The position numbers and the translations under genes were made by a program. Of a stretch of DNA of 64,000 nucleotides, positions 48,073 through 59,800 are shown piece by piece. Source of the stretch: Lepidodermella squamata (taxonomy: Eukaryota > Gastrotricha); NCBI GenBank assembly GCA_047495785.1, contig JBLDXI010000017.1, positions 3,162,001 to 3,226,000 on the forward strand. Reading direction: 5' to 3'. Under the pieces are notes generated by a model, which was given only the letters and a program-made list of their open reading frames with translations, searched no databases and was not told the DNA's origin. Every line of letters begins with the position of its first letter. The first letter of the stretch is position 1.

Positions 48073-51000
48073 ATGATGTCTTCAGTTTTCCCGTCGTCTG
48101 CGGCGACGAACATTGGCCCATCCAACGGAAATTCCAGCGGAACTGACAACACAAACGCCAGGTTCGAGGAAGAACTTTACGTGGCATATCTTCAAGCCCG
48201 TTCGCGGCGCATCGCAGTATCCTCAGCCGGTCTTTTGGAATGGGCGCAGGAAATCGCCGTTTCCGAGGGTTATTACGACAGAGAAGAGGCTCGAACTCTT
48301 CTGACCCCAGAATGGCTCGATGGTTGGTGCCAGCGTAACCAGGTGAATGACGTCGATGCTGAATACGACGAAGAGGCGCCTGATAACGACGACGAAGACG
48401 ATGACGCCGAAGACGAGGAAATTGAGGAAGCACCTGATGATTCATCGCTTGTTCTCTACCCACCGCCTATCGACAGCCCGCTAACTCCATCGCCGCCACC
48501 CCAGAAAAAAGGCGTGACGAAGAAGTTGGCAGTCACTGAAGCCGCTGCGAATGGCGATATAGAGAGCGTAGTAACGACTTATCTATCAACCCCACAGCCG
48601 AGATCGCGGCTTTTCGAACATATGCTAGCTGAAAGTGCTGCGAAATTACTGACAAAATTCATGTCAGAGTCGCTGCAAATGGCTGATGACGTTCGGCCCG
48701 AGCACTTGACGCCTGAGGAACTGAATCGAACTTTGATCCAGTTTTTCCGGCAACTTCATAAACCTGATTCTCCTGATGAGACCTACTCGGTTAAGGTCTT
48801 GCATGGCATTCTTGAAGGCCTGTCCCGCTACCTACGCGGTTGTGGTTATTCATGCGACCTTGCGTATGAGTCGAATTTCAGCGAGGCGAGAGCTGCGTTT
48901 GGCGAGAAACTCATGAAGGCTTTCGAGTCAGAGTCGAAGCAGAAGCATATAGCTTTGAAAGTCAGTAAGGGCGAGACGTCGGGAGGCGAAGAAGTTGACG
49001 ACGATGAGGTGAGCAAAAAGATGCAACAGGATCACAGATTACGGCCGTTGGGCTCAGACGAAATTGCCCCCGACGCCGCAATGGCTTCGTTCAACAAAAA
49101 CACGCAAAAGGTCATGACCTGGGCGGCGAAGAACGTAGTTGGGTTCGGCCGAGAACGGCTGGGCTTGACGCAATTCGTGCGCGTTGAAGAGATGCCGCCG
49201 GAACTGCTCAACGTTGTGCTGACGCGATTCTTCTGTGAGGCGAGGAAGGCCGATGGCACTGAGTTTGGCTGGAACTCGTTCAAATCTGTGTTTTCTAACC
49301 TCGAAGCGTATCTCAGGGTTCACCGCTACCCCCTCGGCCTACACGACCCGGTTTTCAGGATGGCCAAGCAGACCCTGTTCAACGTGCTGAGACCGGGTGG
49401 TAGTGCTGGCGGCTCGACCGCTGCAGCCGCCAATATTGCAGCTGCTAATAACCAATCTTCAAATTCGGCAAATCACCATGTATCGACTGGAGGTACGCCT
49501 GGTAACAACACGCCGAGTCGTAGCGGGTCGAGTGTGAATGCGGGCGGAAATGCGAATGAAACATCGGCGCGGCCCTTGTACCACCGGCCGATTGAGATAA
49601 ACTCGGCGGAGGAGAACATTCTGTGGACACAGGGCGCGTTCGGTTGGCACTCGCCCCAAGCTATCAACACTACGCTATACTACTACATGCGGCATATCTA
49701 CGGGGTGCGGAGTGGCGAGTCGCATCGGAGGATCAACTTTGGCGACCTGAGGACAATGAAGTCGGAAGATGGCCGGGAGGAGTTTCTAGTGTACACGAAA
49801 GCGGCGAATGGCATGGACATTTCGCGGCTGAGGCGCATGTGGGCGACTCGCGACGACCGGTGCATCGTTCGCGTTTACAAGGTGATGGTCGCGAAACGGC
49901 CGCCGGAGACGCGGAAAGCTGACGCGCCGCTGTATTTGCAACCGAAGCGCCAGCGGCACTACGCCCTCGACTCGAATGCAGCGATCGACGCGGCCTCGCT
50001 GCCCGGCACCGACGAGGTCGCCACAGATTGCTGGTTCACGACAGCGCCGCTCGGTAAAAACGCGCTCGCCACCTTAATGCGCGAGGCCTATCAAAGCTGC
50101 GGCTTAGATTCGAGTCGATTCAATGCCAACAACCCGCCTAGTCAAGTTGTTGGTAGTAGCAGTGCTGCTCGATTCGCTAGCCAGCATGATTCTCAGGCCT
50201 ATGATGACATGGATAATTTGTTGGCGGATAGTAATAATAACAGCAATTTAGGCGATGATGGCGGGTCATCGCGCAGTTCTTCGTCGTTTTCGCACCACGC
50301 CCCGACTCCGGTTAATAGCCGGCTATCTAATAACAACAATCGCCTGCCTTCGAATGGGCTTTCGTCTAGCAACGATAACAACGCTCGCCGGTCGTTTATT
50401 CCTGCTTCTAGTCTTGTATCGCCTCAAAATCAAGCTATCGATCTTGCCACTTCGAACAAGCGCAAACGAGGTAAAGAAATAATAGAAAATACATTACTTG
50501 ACGTTACAAATTGTAAAGTTATCGCAGATACTATGGGCCGTTTCGCAGGAAGTTCGGGAGGATTCGGTGCCCAGCAACATGAGGCCTTATCGTTGTGTAC
50601 GAACGAGAAATCGCGGCCTATCAATGCCAGCCAGCCTGCATCTCGTGGCGTGTCAAACTCATCGCTGCCTAACAGAAATGGAGGCAGTGACTTCTCGCTC
50701 AAATCGAAAATCCCAAAATTATCGGTCGAGGTGAGTATGGCTAGCCATGGAAATATATAATAAACTGAAATAAAAATTCCACCTTAAAAAATATTACCAA
50801 GAAATTCCTAACCATTTTCATTTTTTTTGCAGGCTAGCGTTAAATCTGAGCCGGGTAATAAGGTACGTCCTACTCAGCAACCATCTGCATCGCCAAGCTC
50901 CTCGGATTGCGCGCCAACTGACGCGAGTGGGTTGTCGGCGTCTGCTTTCGGCAACGGTCTTGGCAATATGAGCATTTCGATGCAGCCGAAAACAGCCGCC

Positions 51001-51108
51001 GATATGGCTGACGTTCTGAGCTTTCTCAACCAATTCCTAAACTCGTCTTCATCAAATAGTAGCATCTACAAATGCAGCATAAACGTTACTGTCAACATAA
51101 GCAAATGA
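48073..51108 (+). CDS. CENP-B/Tc5-type HTH protein with a Crypton-derived (DUF3504, QRICH1/ZMYM-like) domain
   Basis: Two exons (48073-50730, 50833-51108) give 977 residues. Residues about 31-91 resemble the CENP-B/Tc5 transposase DNA-binding helix-turn-helix, ending in the EWLDGWCQRNQV signature; an acidic stretch follows. Two related helical segments (about 175-300 and 345-440) resemble the core-binding part of tyrosine-recombinase-like proteins. Then comes a block starting NILWTQGAFGWHSPQAINTT, with INFGDLR, CIVRVYKVMVAKRP, PLYLQP and CWFTTAPLG, which matches the DUF3504 domain of QRICH1 and ZMYM2-4. Long Ser/Asn-rich linkers and a basic KRKRGKE signal follow; the last exon holds a VKSEP sumoylation-like site. 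The family descends from Crypton transposons and acts in chromatin. Here it is probably a nuclear regulator; this is inferred. Confidence 0.82.
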
Positions 51109-52272
51109 TGAACAAACATGCTATTTGAATCTTGTTGTTGCTATATTGATAATTTTATTGTTGGATTTCTTATATATATTTTTGCCGGAATTTTTTATGT
51201 AAAAATTGCAACTTTCGATGCAAAATTTCCTTTCGGCCGTAAAATTCTGCCGCTATGTCAAGACGCCACACATATGCTACCTGCAAGCCCATTTTTTTTA
51301 AATGAGCGGAATCTAGTTGAAAATAATTCTCGAACTGTGATCGTTTTTTCGTCGTATGCGTTTTATCTATAGCCGTTCGTGATGGTCATCCTACTTAATA
51401 TTGTGCACTAGTCGAACAAAATCAAATTTTGAGACAGCCAATGACATTTTTTGTTGTCAGCTCGCCATTTACATATATTTTGATATCTGAAATAACGCGT
51501 TAGCAGTTATATCTCAAAGCTTCATTCCATCCTAAAAATCGTGTGTATCAAACATTAGCTATAAAAAAAACGCCGAAATTTGCCAATTTTGCGCTTGAAA
51601 TGTGATAAACATTGTTGATCCTCTCCTTCTTGAAAGTGAACAAACTTCGACCATTTTCTTATATATGCTACACCGGCAAAGTCCAAATGTTATTTACATT
51701 TATCGGCCTGGCTATAATCTGATTCCTCTCCAACGTTAAACATTGCGCAATTATACTACACATAGCCTCAGTTTTCGTCGTCAATTTTTGATAATATTTG
51801 TCGGTTTTGCGTTATTATTTTTTGTCACATTCGCACATTTCCGTCAGACCATCAGTGTTGTAATTTTTGAACAAATAATCTTGTCTGAATTAATGCAATC
51901 AGAGTTTATCTGTCCATAAAAAGAATATTTATTGTATAATATAGCAAATAATAATTATAAAATTCTATGTATAATTGAAAAATATTGATCCTATAAAACA
52001 GCAAAGCCAAGAGCGGAACAAATTTTGTGAACAAATGAAGACAATAAAAGTGAATATTATCACGACATGCTTTGGGTTTTTCAAGTGCCAGTCCCAGTAA
52101 GAATATGTGGTCGCTCGAGTCCATGACCTGCTAAAACCCGTGCAGGTAATTTTGTCACACACACTAATAAATTGGATTAACCTCAAGCGAAGGCGTTGAA
52201 CCATATTAACAGCGTTTGCACTGGTGCAAGTTTTTATTCTCCGGACTTCATGATTACTGTTTCGCTTTAAGG
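51109..52272. other. AT-rich intergenic region
   Basis: 1.16 kb containing the 3' UTR of the upstream gene. No further gene, RNA or repeat recognised. Confidence 0.45.
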
Positions 52273-55207
52273 ATGAAACATAGATTGGTTCTTTTCGAAA
52301 TAGTCGTCATATGTCCGGCGATTATCGGCTTTTTTGTCGCGATTTCTTCGAAATTACCCGCCGTCGATGCTGCGATCACTATAGCGCTAAATAGCACAGG
52401 GAAGTGGCCTGATGGGATTATTCCTTACAGATATGACCAAACGATTACCAGTCTGTTAATTAAAACTGCCGTGTTCCCCTACATTTACATCCAAATTTTA
52501 TTTCAGATTATTCGAAGGTTGAAAAGATAATGATGGCGATGCAGCAAATCGAACAATTCACCGGGGGTTGTATCAGATTTCGACCGAGAACCTCGAAAGA
52601 CGTCGACTACGTCATAATCCAGGACGAGTCATACACCCAAAATCAAACGTTTGAAAACTATCTAGTCACCTTGAAACTTTATTTCACCACGGCGCCATTA
52701 TTTTTAGGTGCTTCAGCTACGTAGGGAGAACTGGAAAATGGCAACCGGTGCGCTTTTCTGGGAATTGTCTCAACACGACTGGTGACGTTTTGAGTCTTCT
52801 CACCCGAGTGATCGGTCTCTACCCTGGTATGCTTTGTTTTGTGACTCGATCGTTTTTATTTCTCGCTTGAATAGAGAGTAACAGACCTGATCGGGACCAA
52901 TACATATCAATACAGTGGGACTCTATTCTTCAAGACAAGCTGGTCGAATATTCAATCATTCCTTACTCATATCAGATGCACGTATTCGGCGGCGGTTACG
53001 ACTTCGGCTCGATAACTCATTACACGCAATGGCAGTTCTCGAGAAACGTCTCGCTTTACAAAACCTGGCTGCTAAAGCCAGGAGTTCCACATCGTAAATT
53101 TTTCCAAGTTTTTTGGTTGAATTTTACCAGGTTTGTGTGATAGCTGGCATTGAGGTGAATGGGACAATAGGCCAGCGGGTGGGGCTGTCACTCGCCGACG
53201 TAGCTGCGATTCGTTACCTGTACAACTGCAACTATTCAGCAACACTGACTCCTGAGGTGAGTTGCCGAGGCGATCCGTACAGTGGCGGTCAGGGAACTTT
53301 CCAGCGTGGAACTTCTGCTGGGTGGTTCTTCTGCAAGTGCAACGTCAACAACCAAACTGGTGACACTTACTTCTACGGCGAACGTTGTCAATATCAGAGT
53401 AACTCGAGTTTCCTTTACTTCCTCAATGCCTATATTCTTTTCTCGAAAAGGATGCACACCCGATTGCTCGAAGCTTCAGAACTCTGGGTGCAATGTCGAC
53501 GAAACTGGAGAGTTTGCTAAATCAGTTTGCCAGTGTCAATCCGGCTGGGCTGGACCGAATTGCGATCAATGTAAAAACTTCAGATTGATTATAATTCAAT
53601 TTTTATTGTTTCCGGCTGTAGTTTATTGTTCGTCACCTTGCTTAAACGGCGGAGTCTGTACGTGGGCTAATCAATGTCGCTGTCCTCCGGAGTATTCGCC
53701 CTACGGCAACTGTGCCTGTAAGTGTTACATTGTATTAACCAATATCTTACAATTTGATATATTCGAACCATAGCTCTGCCGTATTGCAGTCCGCAATGTT
53801 TGAATGGAGGTAAGCTGAGACAATTTTAACTTTTAACAATTGATTTTTATCCATAAATGATTCCCAAGGTGAATGCATCATGTCATCGACTGGAAGTGGT
53901 GTCTGTCGATGTCAAGTGGGCTGTAAGTCAAAACCTAAAATTTATAATTTTGACCTGAACCTGAACCTTTTAGGGGCTGGGCCTGCTTGCTACGATCGTA
54001 AGTTTTCAATCGAATGGGTAAAGATTATCTATTCCGTGTTGTACTACAGCAATCTGCACGCAACCCTGTTTGAACGGCGGCATGTGTGTGGCACCCAATA
54101 TTTGCAATTGCACGGCCGGTTACACTGGGTACCGGTGCGAGAACGCCATCGTCACCTTCGGCCTGCCTTGCTCGAGCACTTACGAGTGCCAAGTTGCGTG
54201 GGGAGACGTTCATTCTTACTGCAATCTGAATTCATCTTGCCCTGGTGTCAATCGCACATGCGTTTGCAGTGTAATTAATTTTTTTATTAAGTTGGACTTC
54301 TGATTTTTTCCATTTTTTGTTACAGCCCGGTTACGAACGCCTGCCTGACGGTGGACCGTGCCGGCGTCAGCGGAACATCGGCGAGCCATGCAGTTGGCTC
54401 TACGACGTTTGCCAAGCCAACAGCGAGTGTATCGAAGGCCTGTGTACCTGTAATGAAATTAAAGGATGGGTTCGCGGGCCGTTGAATGATTGCGTAAAAA
54501 TGACCAAGTCGAGGACGGTTTGCAAGTACTGGGATGACTGCCTCTACAACAAAAATTGCTCCGACTCGGGGCAATGTGTTTGCCCCATGGGCATGATCGA
54601 AGACACGGCAACGGGCGGATTGACGTGCCGCACAAGTTTGTCCGCTATTCTATTCTAAGATCGCATTGGGTAATTCTGTATATTTTCGAACAGGACAATG
54701 GGGCGAATCTTGTTCAATTGATGAGGATTGTAAATTTGTTGGGGCGAATGCTATTTGTACCACCATCTACAATGCTGATGGCAGCTACAACACTCGAGGC
54801 TGTGATTGTAAAATCGTAAATTTCTCTATTTCTGTTGGCAAAGTTCAAGTGAATGTCTCATTATTTTTAGGGAATGCCGTACGAATATCTTATAACCAGC
54901 TACCGCTCCGGAAAAACTTGTCTGCCACGTGAGTAAAAAACCGTACTATCTGGTTCTTGGTAAACAATATTTTTGAATTTTCACAGCTTTCCCTCAAAAA
55001 TGGGGCGAGCGATGTTCTGTTGACTTTTCACGGCAGCCGCTTTACGGGCCATGCGATCGAAACTTGGTCTGCGAACTTTGCCCTCGCAGCAGGGACGAAT
55101 ATCGATGCCAGAGTTACCTGGCGCCACTGGTCGGCAGCAGCTCTAAACCAGTTGTCCGAAAACTCATATTATTACTTTCTTGTATTATAACAATAATCAA
55201 ACATTAG
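52273..55207 (+). CDS. Catalytically dead astacin-like protein with EGF-like and Cys-rich (EB-like) modules
   Basis: Starts at 52273 with a hydrophobic signal segment. The first exons (52273-52450, 52507-52648, 52708-52826, 52875-53093, then 53144 on; phases checked) encode an astacin domain: GKWPDGIIPYRYD, an AMQQIEQFTGGCIRFRPR block, CFSYVGR, RPDRDQYISIQWDSI and IGQRVGLSLADVAAIRYLY. Where active astacins have HExxHxxGxxH, this protein has SLLTRVIGLYP (nucleotides 52793-52825): all three zinc-binding His and the catalytic Glu are replaced, while flanking residues align without gaps. The Met-turn SIMHY reads SITHY. Downstream exons carry EGF-like repeats (CLNGGVCTWANQCRC, CLNGGMCVAPNICNC) and Cys-rich EB-like modules to a hydrophobic C-terminus (KLILLLSCIITIIKH) before the stop, suggesting a membrane or GPI anchor. 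It probably acts as an extracellular binding protein rather than a protease. Later exon limits are approximate. Confidence 0.88.
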
Positions 55208-55280
55208 AAAGGTTACATAGAAATAAAAAGGAGCGAGTACCGGAGACAGGAAACATGCAAACATATCATGAGGAAAATCA

Positions 55281-56105
55281 CTAATTCAAAAATAATTTAC
55301 CAAAAACTTCGTCATAAATCGATGTGCTGTTACCGTCGCCATAACCATCCCAATACTCGTCGGGATACACGTAAGATTCATTTGACGACGGGCTCAAACA
55401 TGAGTAGTCCGGGATGTCGTAGTAGTATCCATCCGGCGATACAACAGTAATATTCGGACAGGGTACTGTAGTAGACTGTGGGCCAAACGTTACACCATCG
55501 CTATTTTTGGCTGTTGCAGCAGTCAGGGCAGGACCTTGGCTAGCGGTAACTCCTGGAACAGAGCCGCTAACTTTTGATGTAGCTGGTAAGGGCACTAATG
55601 TTGTTAAAGCTGGTAAAGTTGGCAATTGGGGTGTTAGGTTCGGCAAAGTTGGAAGTGGAGGTAAAGTTGGTAAAGTTGGCAGAGGCGAGGTCTGTGGGGG
55701 CTCGGCCGTGGGGAATCCTTCGAGATTTCCCCTTTTCAAAAATGTCCACCTTTTGTTGTAAGTGGGCAAAAGTTGACACTGATCACTTTTCGGCACGCAC
55801 CACTGGCCATTTGGTAGGAAAGCACTGATGCCTACACAATCTGCTCGTTGCAGGCACAATTTCCGACAATCGTACAGCTGTAGAGTGAAAGCTGTAATAT
55901 TCCCACCAGTGCAGTGCTGATGTATATCGACGAAGCCTATTAGAAATGGGCAAATACTAGGTCAACGTCGTACTTTATCAAGGTTTTTACCTGGCAATAT
56001 CACTGTTACTACATCTTCTCGCCAAGTGAAAAGAAGGGTGTCATTCTTACCGAACGCAGCCACACCCAGGAAGAGAAGAGGTAGCGTAAATATGGCAGGA
56101 AGCAT
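55281..56105 (-). CDS. Small secreted PAN/apple-like domain protein with Pro/Leu/Thr-rich tail
   Basis: Starts at 56105 with a signal peptide (MLPAIFTLPLLFLGVAAFG). The next exon carries one domain with the pattern HC-x-GG, then C-x3-C, C-x-GI, C-x2-K and C, ending in WTFLKR. The same pattern occurs three times in the next gene on this strand (56891-61047). A Pro/Leu/Thr-rich segment with PTLP repeats follows, then a Tyr/Asp-rich tail with N-glycosylation sites. Six spaced cysteines and the conserved aromatic end suggest a PAN/apple relative; the assignment is by pattern only. Probably an extracellular matrix or binding protein; function unknown. Tandem position and shared domain suggest a common origin with the neighbouring gene. 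Confidence 0.75.
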
Positions 56106-56890
56106 TTTTTGATAATATATATACGGACAGTTTTGGCAGTGAAATGGGGTTTTTTGTTATATATGTGTATATCTAGGTATCCAATTTAGATTGTTAGGCA
56201 AATACCATCTGTCTGGTTGCGACGGTGAGCGACCTTCGGATAACGCTTTTTCTTCGGAATTCTCACGAGCTGCAGCGTAGGTGCGAAAATTCACAGCGCT
56301 GTAACGCTCAAACACAGTCATTTTGTCTTTTATTATTTTGTTTGCTTTTTCTCTCAATAAAAAATGAACATCAACTCGTGGCGCCGCCTTGACACAGAGA
56401 CAATTTTTTGGTAAAATGAATAACAGTAAAACAGTATAGCCGAGTAATGTAACAAGAATAATAAACTATAATAATATGGTATAACTTGTATAAATATAGC
56501 GGGTATGTTTAACGCCATATTTTTTTTATAAATATTTATACGTCTTTTTACATTACAACTTCAGAAATAATGAGGCGATTCTCCAGCAAAAGAGAAATAA
56601 TTATATCTGATGAGTCAGGGCATTGATCAAATCAGCAAGCCGCCCAACCCCGTCTTGGCAATCCTGAACAACCTTGAATATCGGCGGCGAGATGATAGCT
56701 ATGATGAGACGGCGGGACACGAGTGTTATTTCGCGTGTATAAAAAAGACGAGACGGCAACGGAAAATGAGACAACACAAAAGTGATGAGCAATCAAAAAG
56801 TTGTGTTTGAAACACACAGCATGCGATAAGATAGGGTTGTCGTAAAACTGAGAGCTATCCTAATAATCTAACAACGGGCTGAGAGATTCA
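56106..56890. other. Intergenic region between two related minus-strand genes
   Basis: 785 bp, AT-rich, containing the promoter of the small PAN-like gene and the 3' UTR of the larger one. Nothing else recognised. Confidence 0.5.
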
Positions 56891-59800
56891 CTAAGACTGC
56901 CGCCGCAGGAAGGTCCAGTCGTCACTTGGGCCCGCCAGTTGGCAGCTTGCGTTCTTCAGGAAGCAGAAGCCAGAGCCACCGAGGCTGATTGAGATTCCAA
57001 CGCACGTTGGCTCGCTGCGGCACGCGGCCTTGCAACGGTCGACGCTGAAGTAGACGAGGGCGGACTCGAGGCTGCCGCCCTTGCAGTGCTGGTGAATGTC
57101 GGCAAAGTCAGACGAGCCCATCCAGCCGCGCTGCACCTCGCTCGGCAAAATCGGGATCGGCACCGGCTTGGTCGTCAGCGTCCAGCCACCCGTATTCGCG
57201 ACTTCCCCGCGCGCTTTCGTGATCAAACTCGCGAGTGGCGCCGACTTCTCATGGCCGATCTTGAACAGATTGCTGAAATCATCCGCTACAGCGCTCATAT
57301 CGTTCGAGTGATGCGGCAAAGTCGACGCTTGCTCGCCGCTGTTCACGAACCGGAAGGCCAGTGATGCCTGCGAATTTTTCGTTGCTGCCGCAGTTGTAGT
57401 CGACGGTTGTTGGGTAGTCGCTAAGTCAAGCTCTTGATCAGCCAGCGGAGGCGTGTGGGAGAAACGCAGCGACATGGTCGCGCCCGGCGACTTGCTATGG
57501 TCTTTACGCAAGAAAGTCCAAGCGTCATTACGGCCACTCGACAGCGAACAGCTCGCACTTTTCGCGAAGCAAGTTTTACTGTCTTTCAGTGAAACAGTGA
57601 TACCGCCGCAACTTTCGCCGGCACTGTCGCACAGCTGCTGGCAGGCGACTAGGTCAAGAACTGCGTCGACATTAAGCGCTCCGCCTCGACAGTGGCGGTG
57701 GGTGTCCGTGTAACCGGGCAGTCGGATCAGCTGAGTCATCAATTGTTGACGGAATAATGCGCTGAATTTGTTGCTAGCATGCGCGACCGAAGATATCGCC
57801 GCATTGACAGCCGCCCTGGCATCGCCCGCCCCGAAACCCGGGCTAGTGGTCGGCTCGTCCGTAGTCGTCAGCGTCGTCGTTGTCGTTGGCGTTGTAGTCG
57901 AGCTGGTAGTCGTTGAAGGCGTTGTAGGCCTTGTTGTTGTGGTAGTGGTGCTAGTCGTAGTAGGCTTGGTGGTCGTCTCGATTTCAGTATAGGCCAAGAC
58001 AACATCGGCGCTATTTTCGTCGTCAGCAGACGGCGGCTTGTTATCATGCGATTTGATGAGGAAAGTCCACTTCTGGTTGATCGGATCCGCTGGCTCGACG
58101 AACCGGCAATCGGCAGCCTTGGGGTAGCATGGGGCCTTGCCACCAGTGGAGACGGTGATGCCGTAACACGCGCTGTGTCGGTTGCATTCGGAAATGCAGT
58201 CGAGCATGTCGTCGTAGTAGTCATCAGCGTCGTGCAGTGATCCGCCCTTGCAGTGCAGGCCTGTCGACAGATAGCCGCTGGGTAGCCACGTCGGCTGTTG
58301 GTCACCGTCACTGCCAAGTACCTTTGTCGCGGCCGCCATCGCCACCTCGTAGATTTCGGACGATGCCAACTCAACCATATGATTCATCTCCGTAGTCGAA
58401 GTAGTCGAGGCCTTTTTGGTCGTAGGCGCCTCAGTCGTGGTGGTGGTCGTCGTTGTCGTCGTTTTCTTGGGGGTTGTAGTTGTTGTAGTTGTCGGTTTCT
58501 CTGTTGTTGCGCTAGTTGTGGTGGACATTGTCGTAGTCGTAGTCGTTGTAGAACTCGAAGTCGTCGTCGCCTCGGTCGAAGTCGTGGTTGGGACAGGTGT
58601 AGATGTTGTGTCGATGAAGAGCAGCGTAGTCGCATCCTCAACTGGCGCTGCAGCTTCTTGAATCACCTTGGGCGAGTGGCGAGTTGCTTCAACGTCTTTG
58701 GCAACTGCAGTAGTCTTGCGAGTAGGAGCTCGGCGTGTCGAAGTTCGGCTCCGGTGAACCAATCGACCAGCACTGATTGGTGGGTGATGGCAGCCGAGAT
58801 CGACAGTCTCGGGGCGACAAGCACAGACCGAAGTGACGAGGGCGTTAGTATCAGGCCATGTTATTAGCGTCTTAGCTTCTTGATACAGACTGGCAGAAGG
58901 GCTTTGGTTCGACCATTCACCGATCTTGACGTAGCCGAACGGGACCGGACTGTGATCCATGCGCCGGTAGACATGATATTCGTACCTATTTTGGAAGAAA
59001 ATTTATTCAAAATAACTTCAAATTTTATTTCAGTCACCTCGCGGGTCCATCGCCGTGATCATCGAAATGGAAATACTGACCAGCTGTGCTGAATCCCTTC
59101 GGAAACTCGAAAGAAATATTCGCAATTATCGCCTGTAGCTTGGCGCCGCGTTGTGTCAGCGACATCAAACGCTCGGGTGAGCAGCGATCGTCACCGCCGG
59201 ACGAACATGCTCGGCTTAGGAACTGGTGGAGGCCATTGGCGGCGGCGTAAATAGCCGTTGACAATAAACCCAAGTGATCCGAAGAAGGGAGATCGTCCGG
59301 TCGCAGCTTGATTGTTGGGTCCAATTCTAAGTTGAAAAGATAGCATTTTTAAAACAATGATAAAGCAAGTGCATATAAACACTTCGAGTCATGCTGATAT
59401 ATAGATACATCAGGCAAACAGAAATGATAATAATTATGCTACAACAATCAGTAGAAGGTAGTAGGAAATTGCTATGCTATAAACTTCAATTTTCTAGTAC
59501 TAAAAAGAAACTCGATTGGAAATGATACTCTAAGATCAAACGATGATTCACTATTTGACTGCCCTGTTAAAATTGAAAATTTTCATCAAGTATAACAAAT
59601 TGATCAATTAAAAAGCAATAAAATAAACAAACTGCATCTTGGCCGGGATGGATCGGCGGCTCTGAAGGTGCATTTGAACTTGTCCTCCCAGAATTCCAGG
59701 AACCATGGATCCGCGTCGGGCTGGAAAGGTGTTTGCGAGGCGAACCAATCGTTGAAGTCGTCGATTTCAGGCGCAGCAGCTCGCAGTGTGATGGCACCGG

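Noticed and set aside
47987-48463. 158-codon minus-strand frame at the start of the HTH/DUF3504-like gene
   Set aside because: Antisense to the well-supported HTH-coding exon; Arg-rich composition is a shadow.
53113-53143. Acceptor at 53130 for the fifth astacin exon
   Set aside because: Using it gives an early stop in the phase left by the previous exon; the acceptor ending at 53143 keeps the frame and the expected GIEVNGTIGQR block.
57768-58867. Long Val-rich and Ser/Arg-rich plus-strand frames
   Set aside because: They are antisense to the Thr-rich coding repeats of the minus-strand gene; their composition is just the complement of Thr codons.
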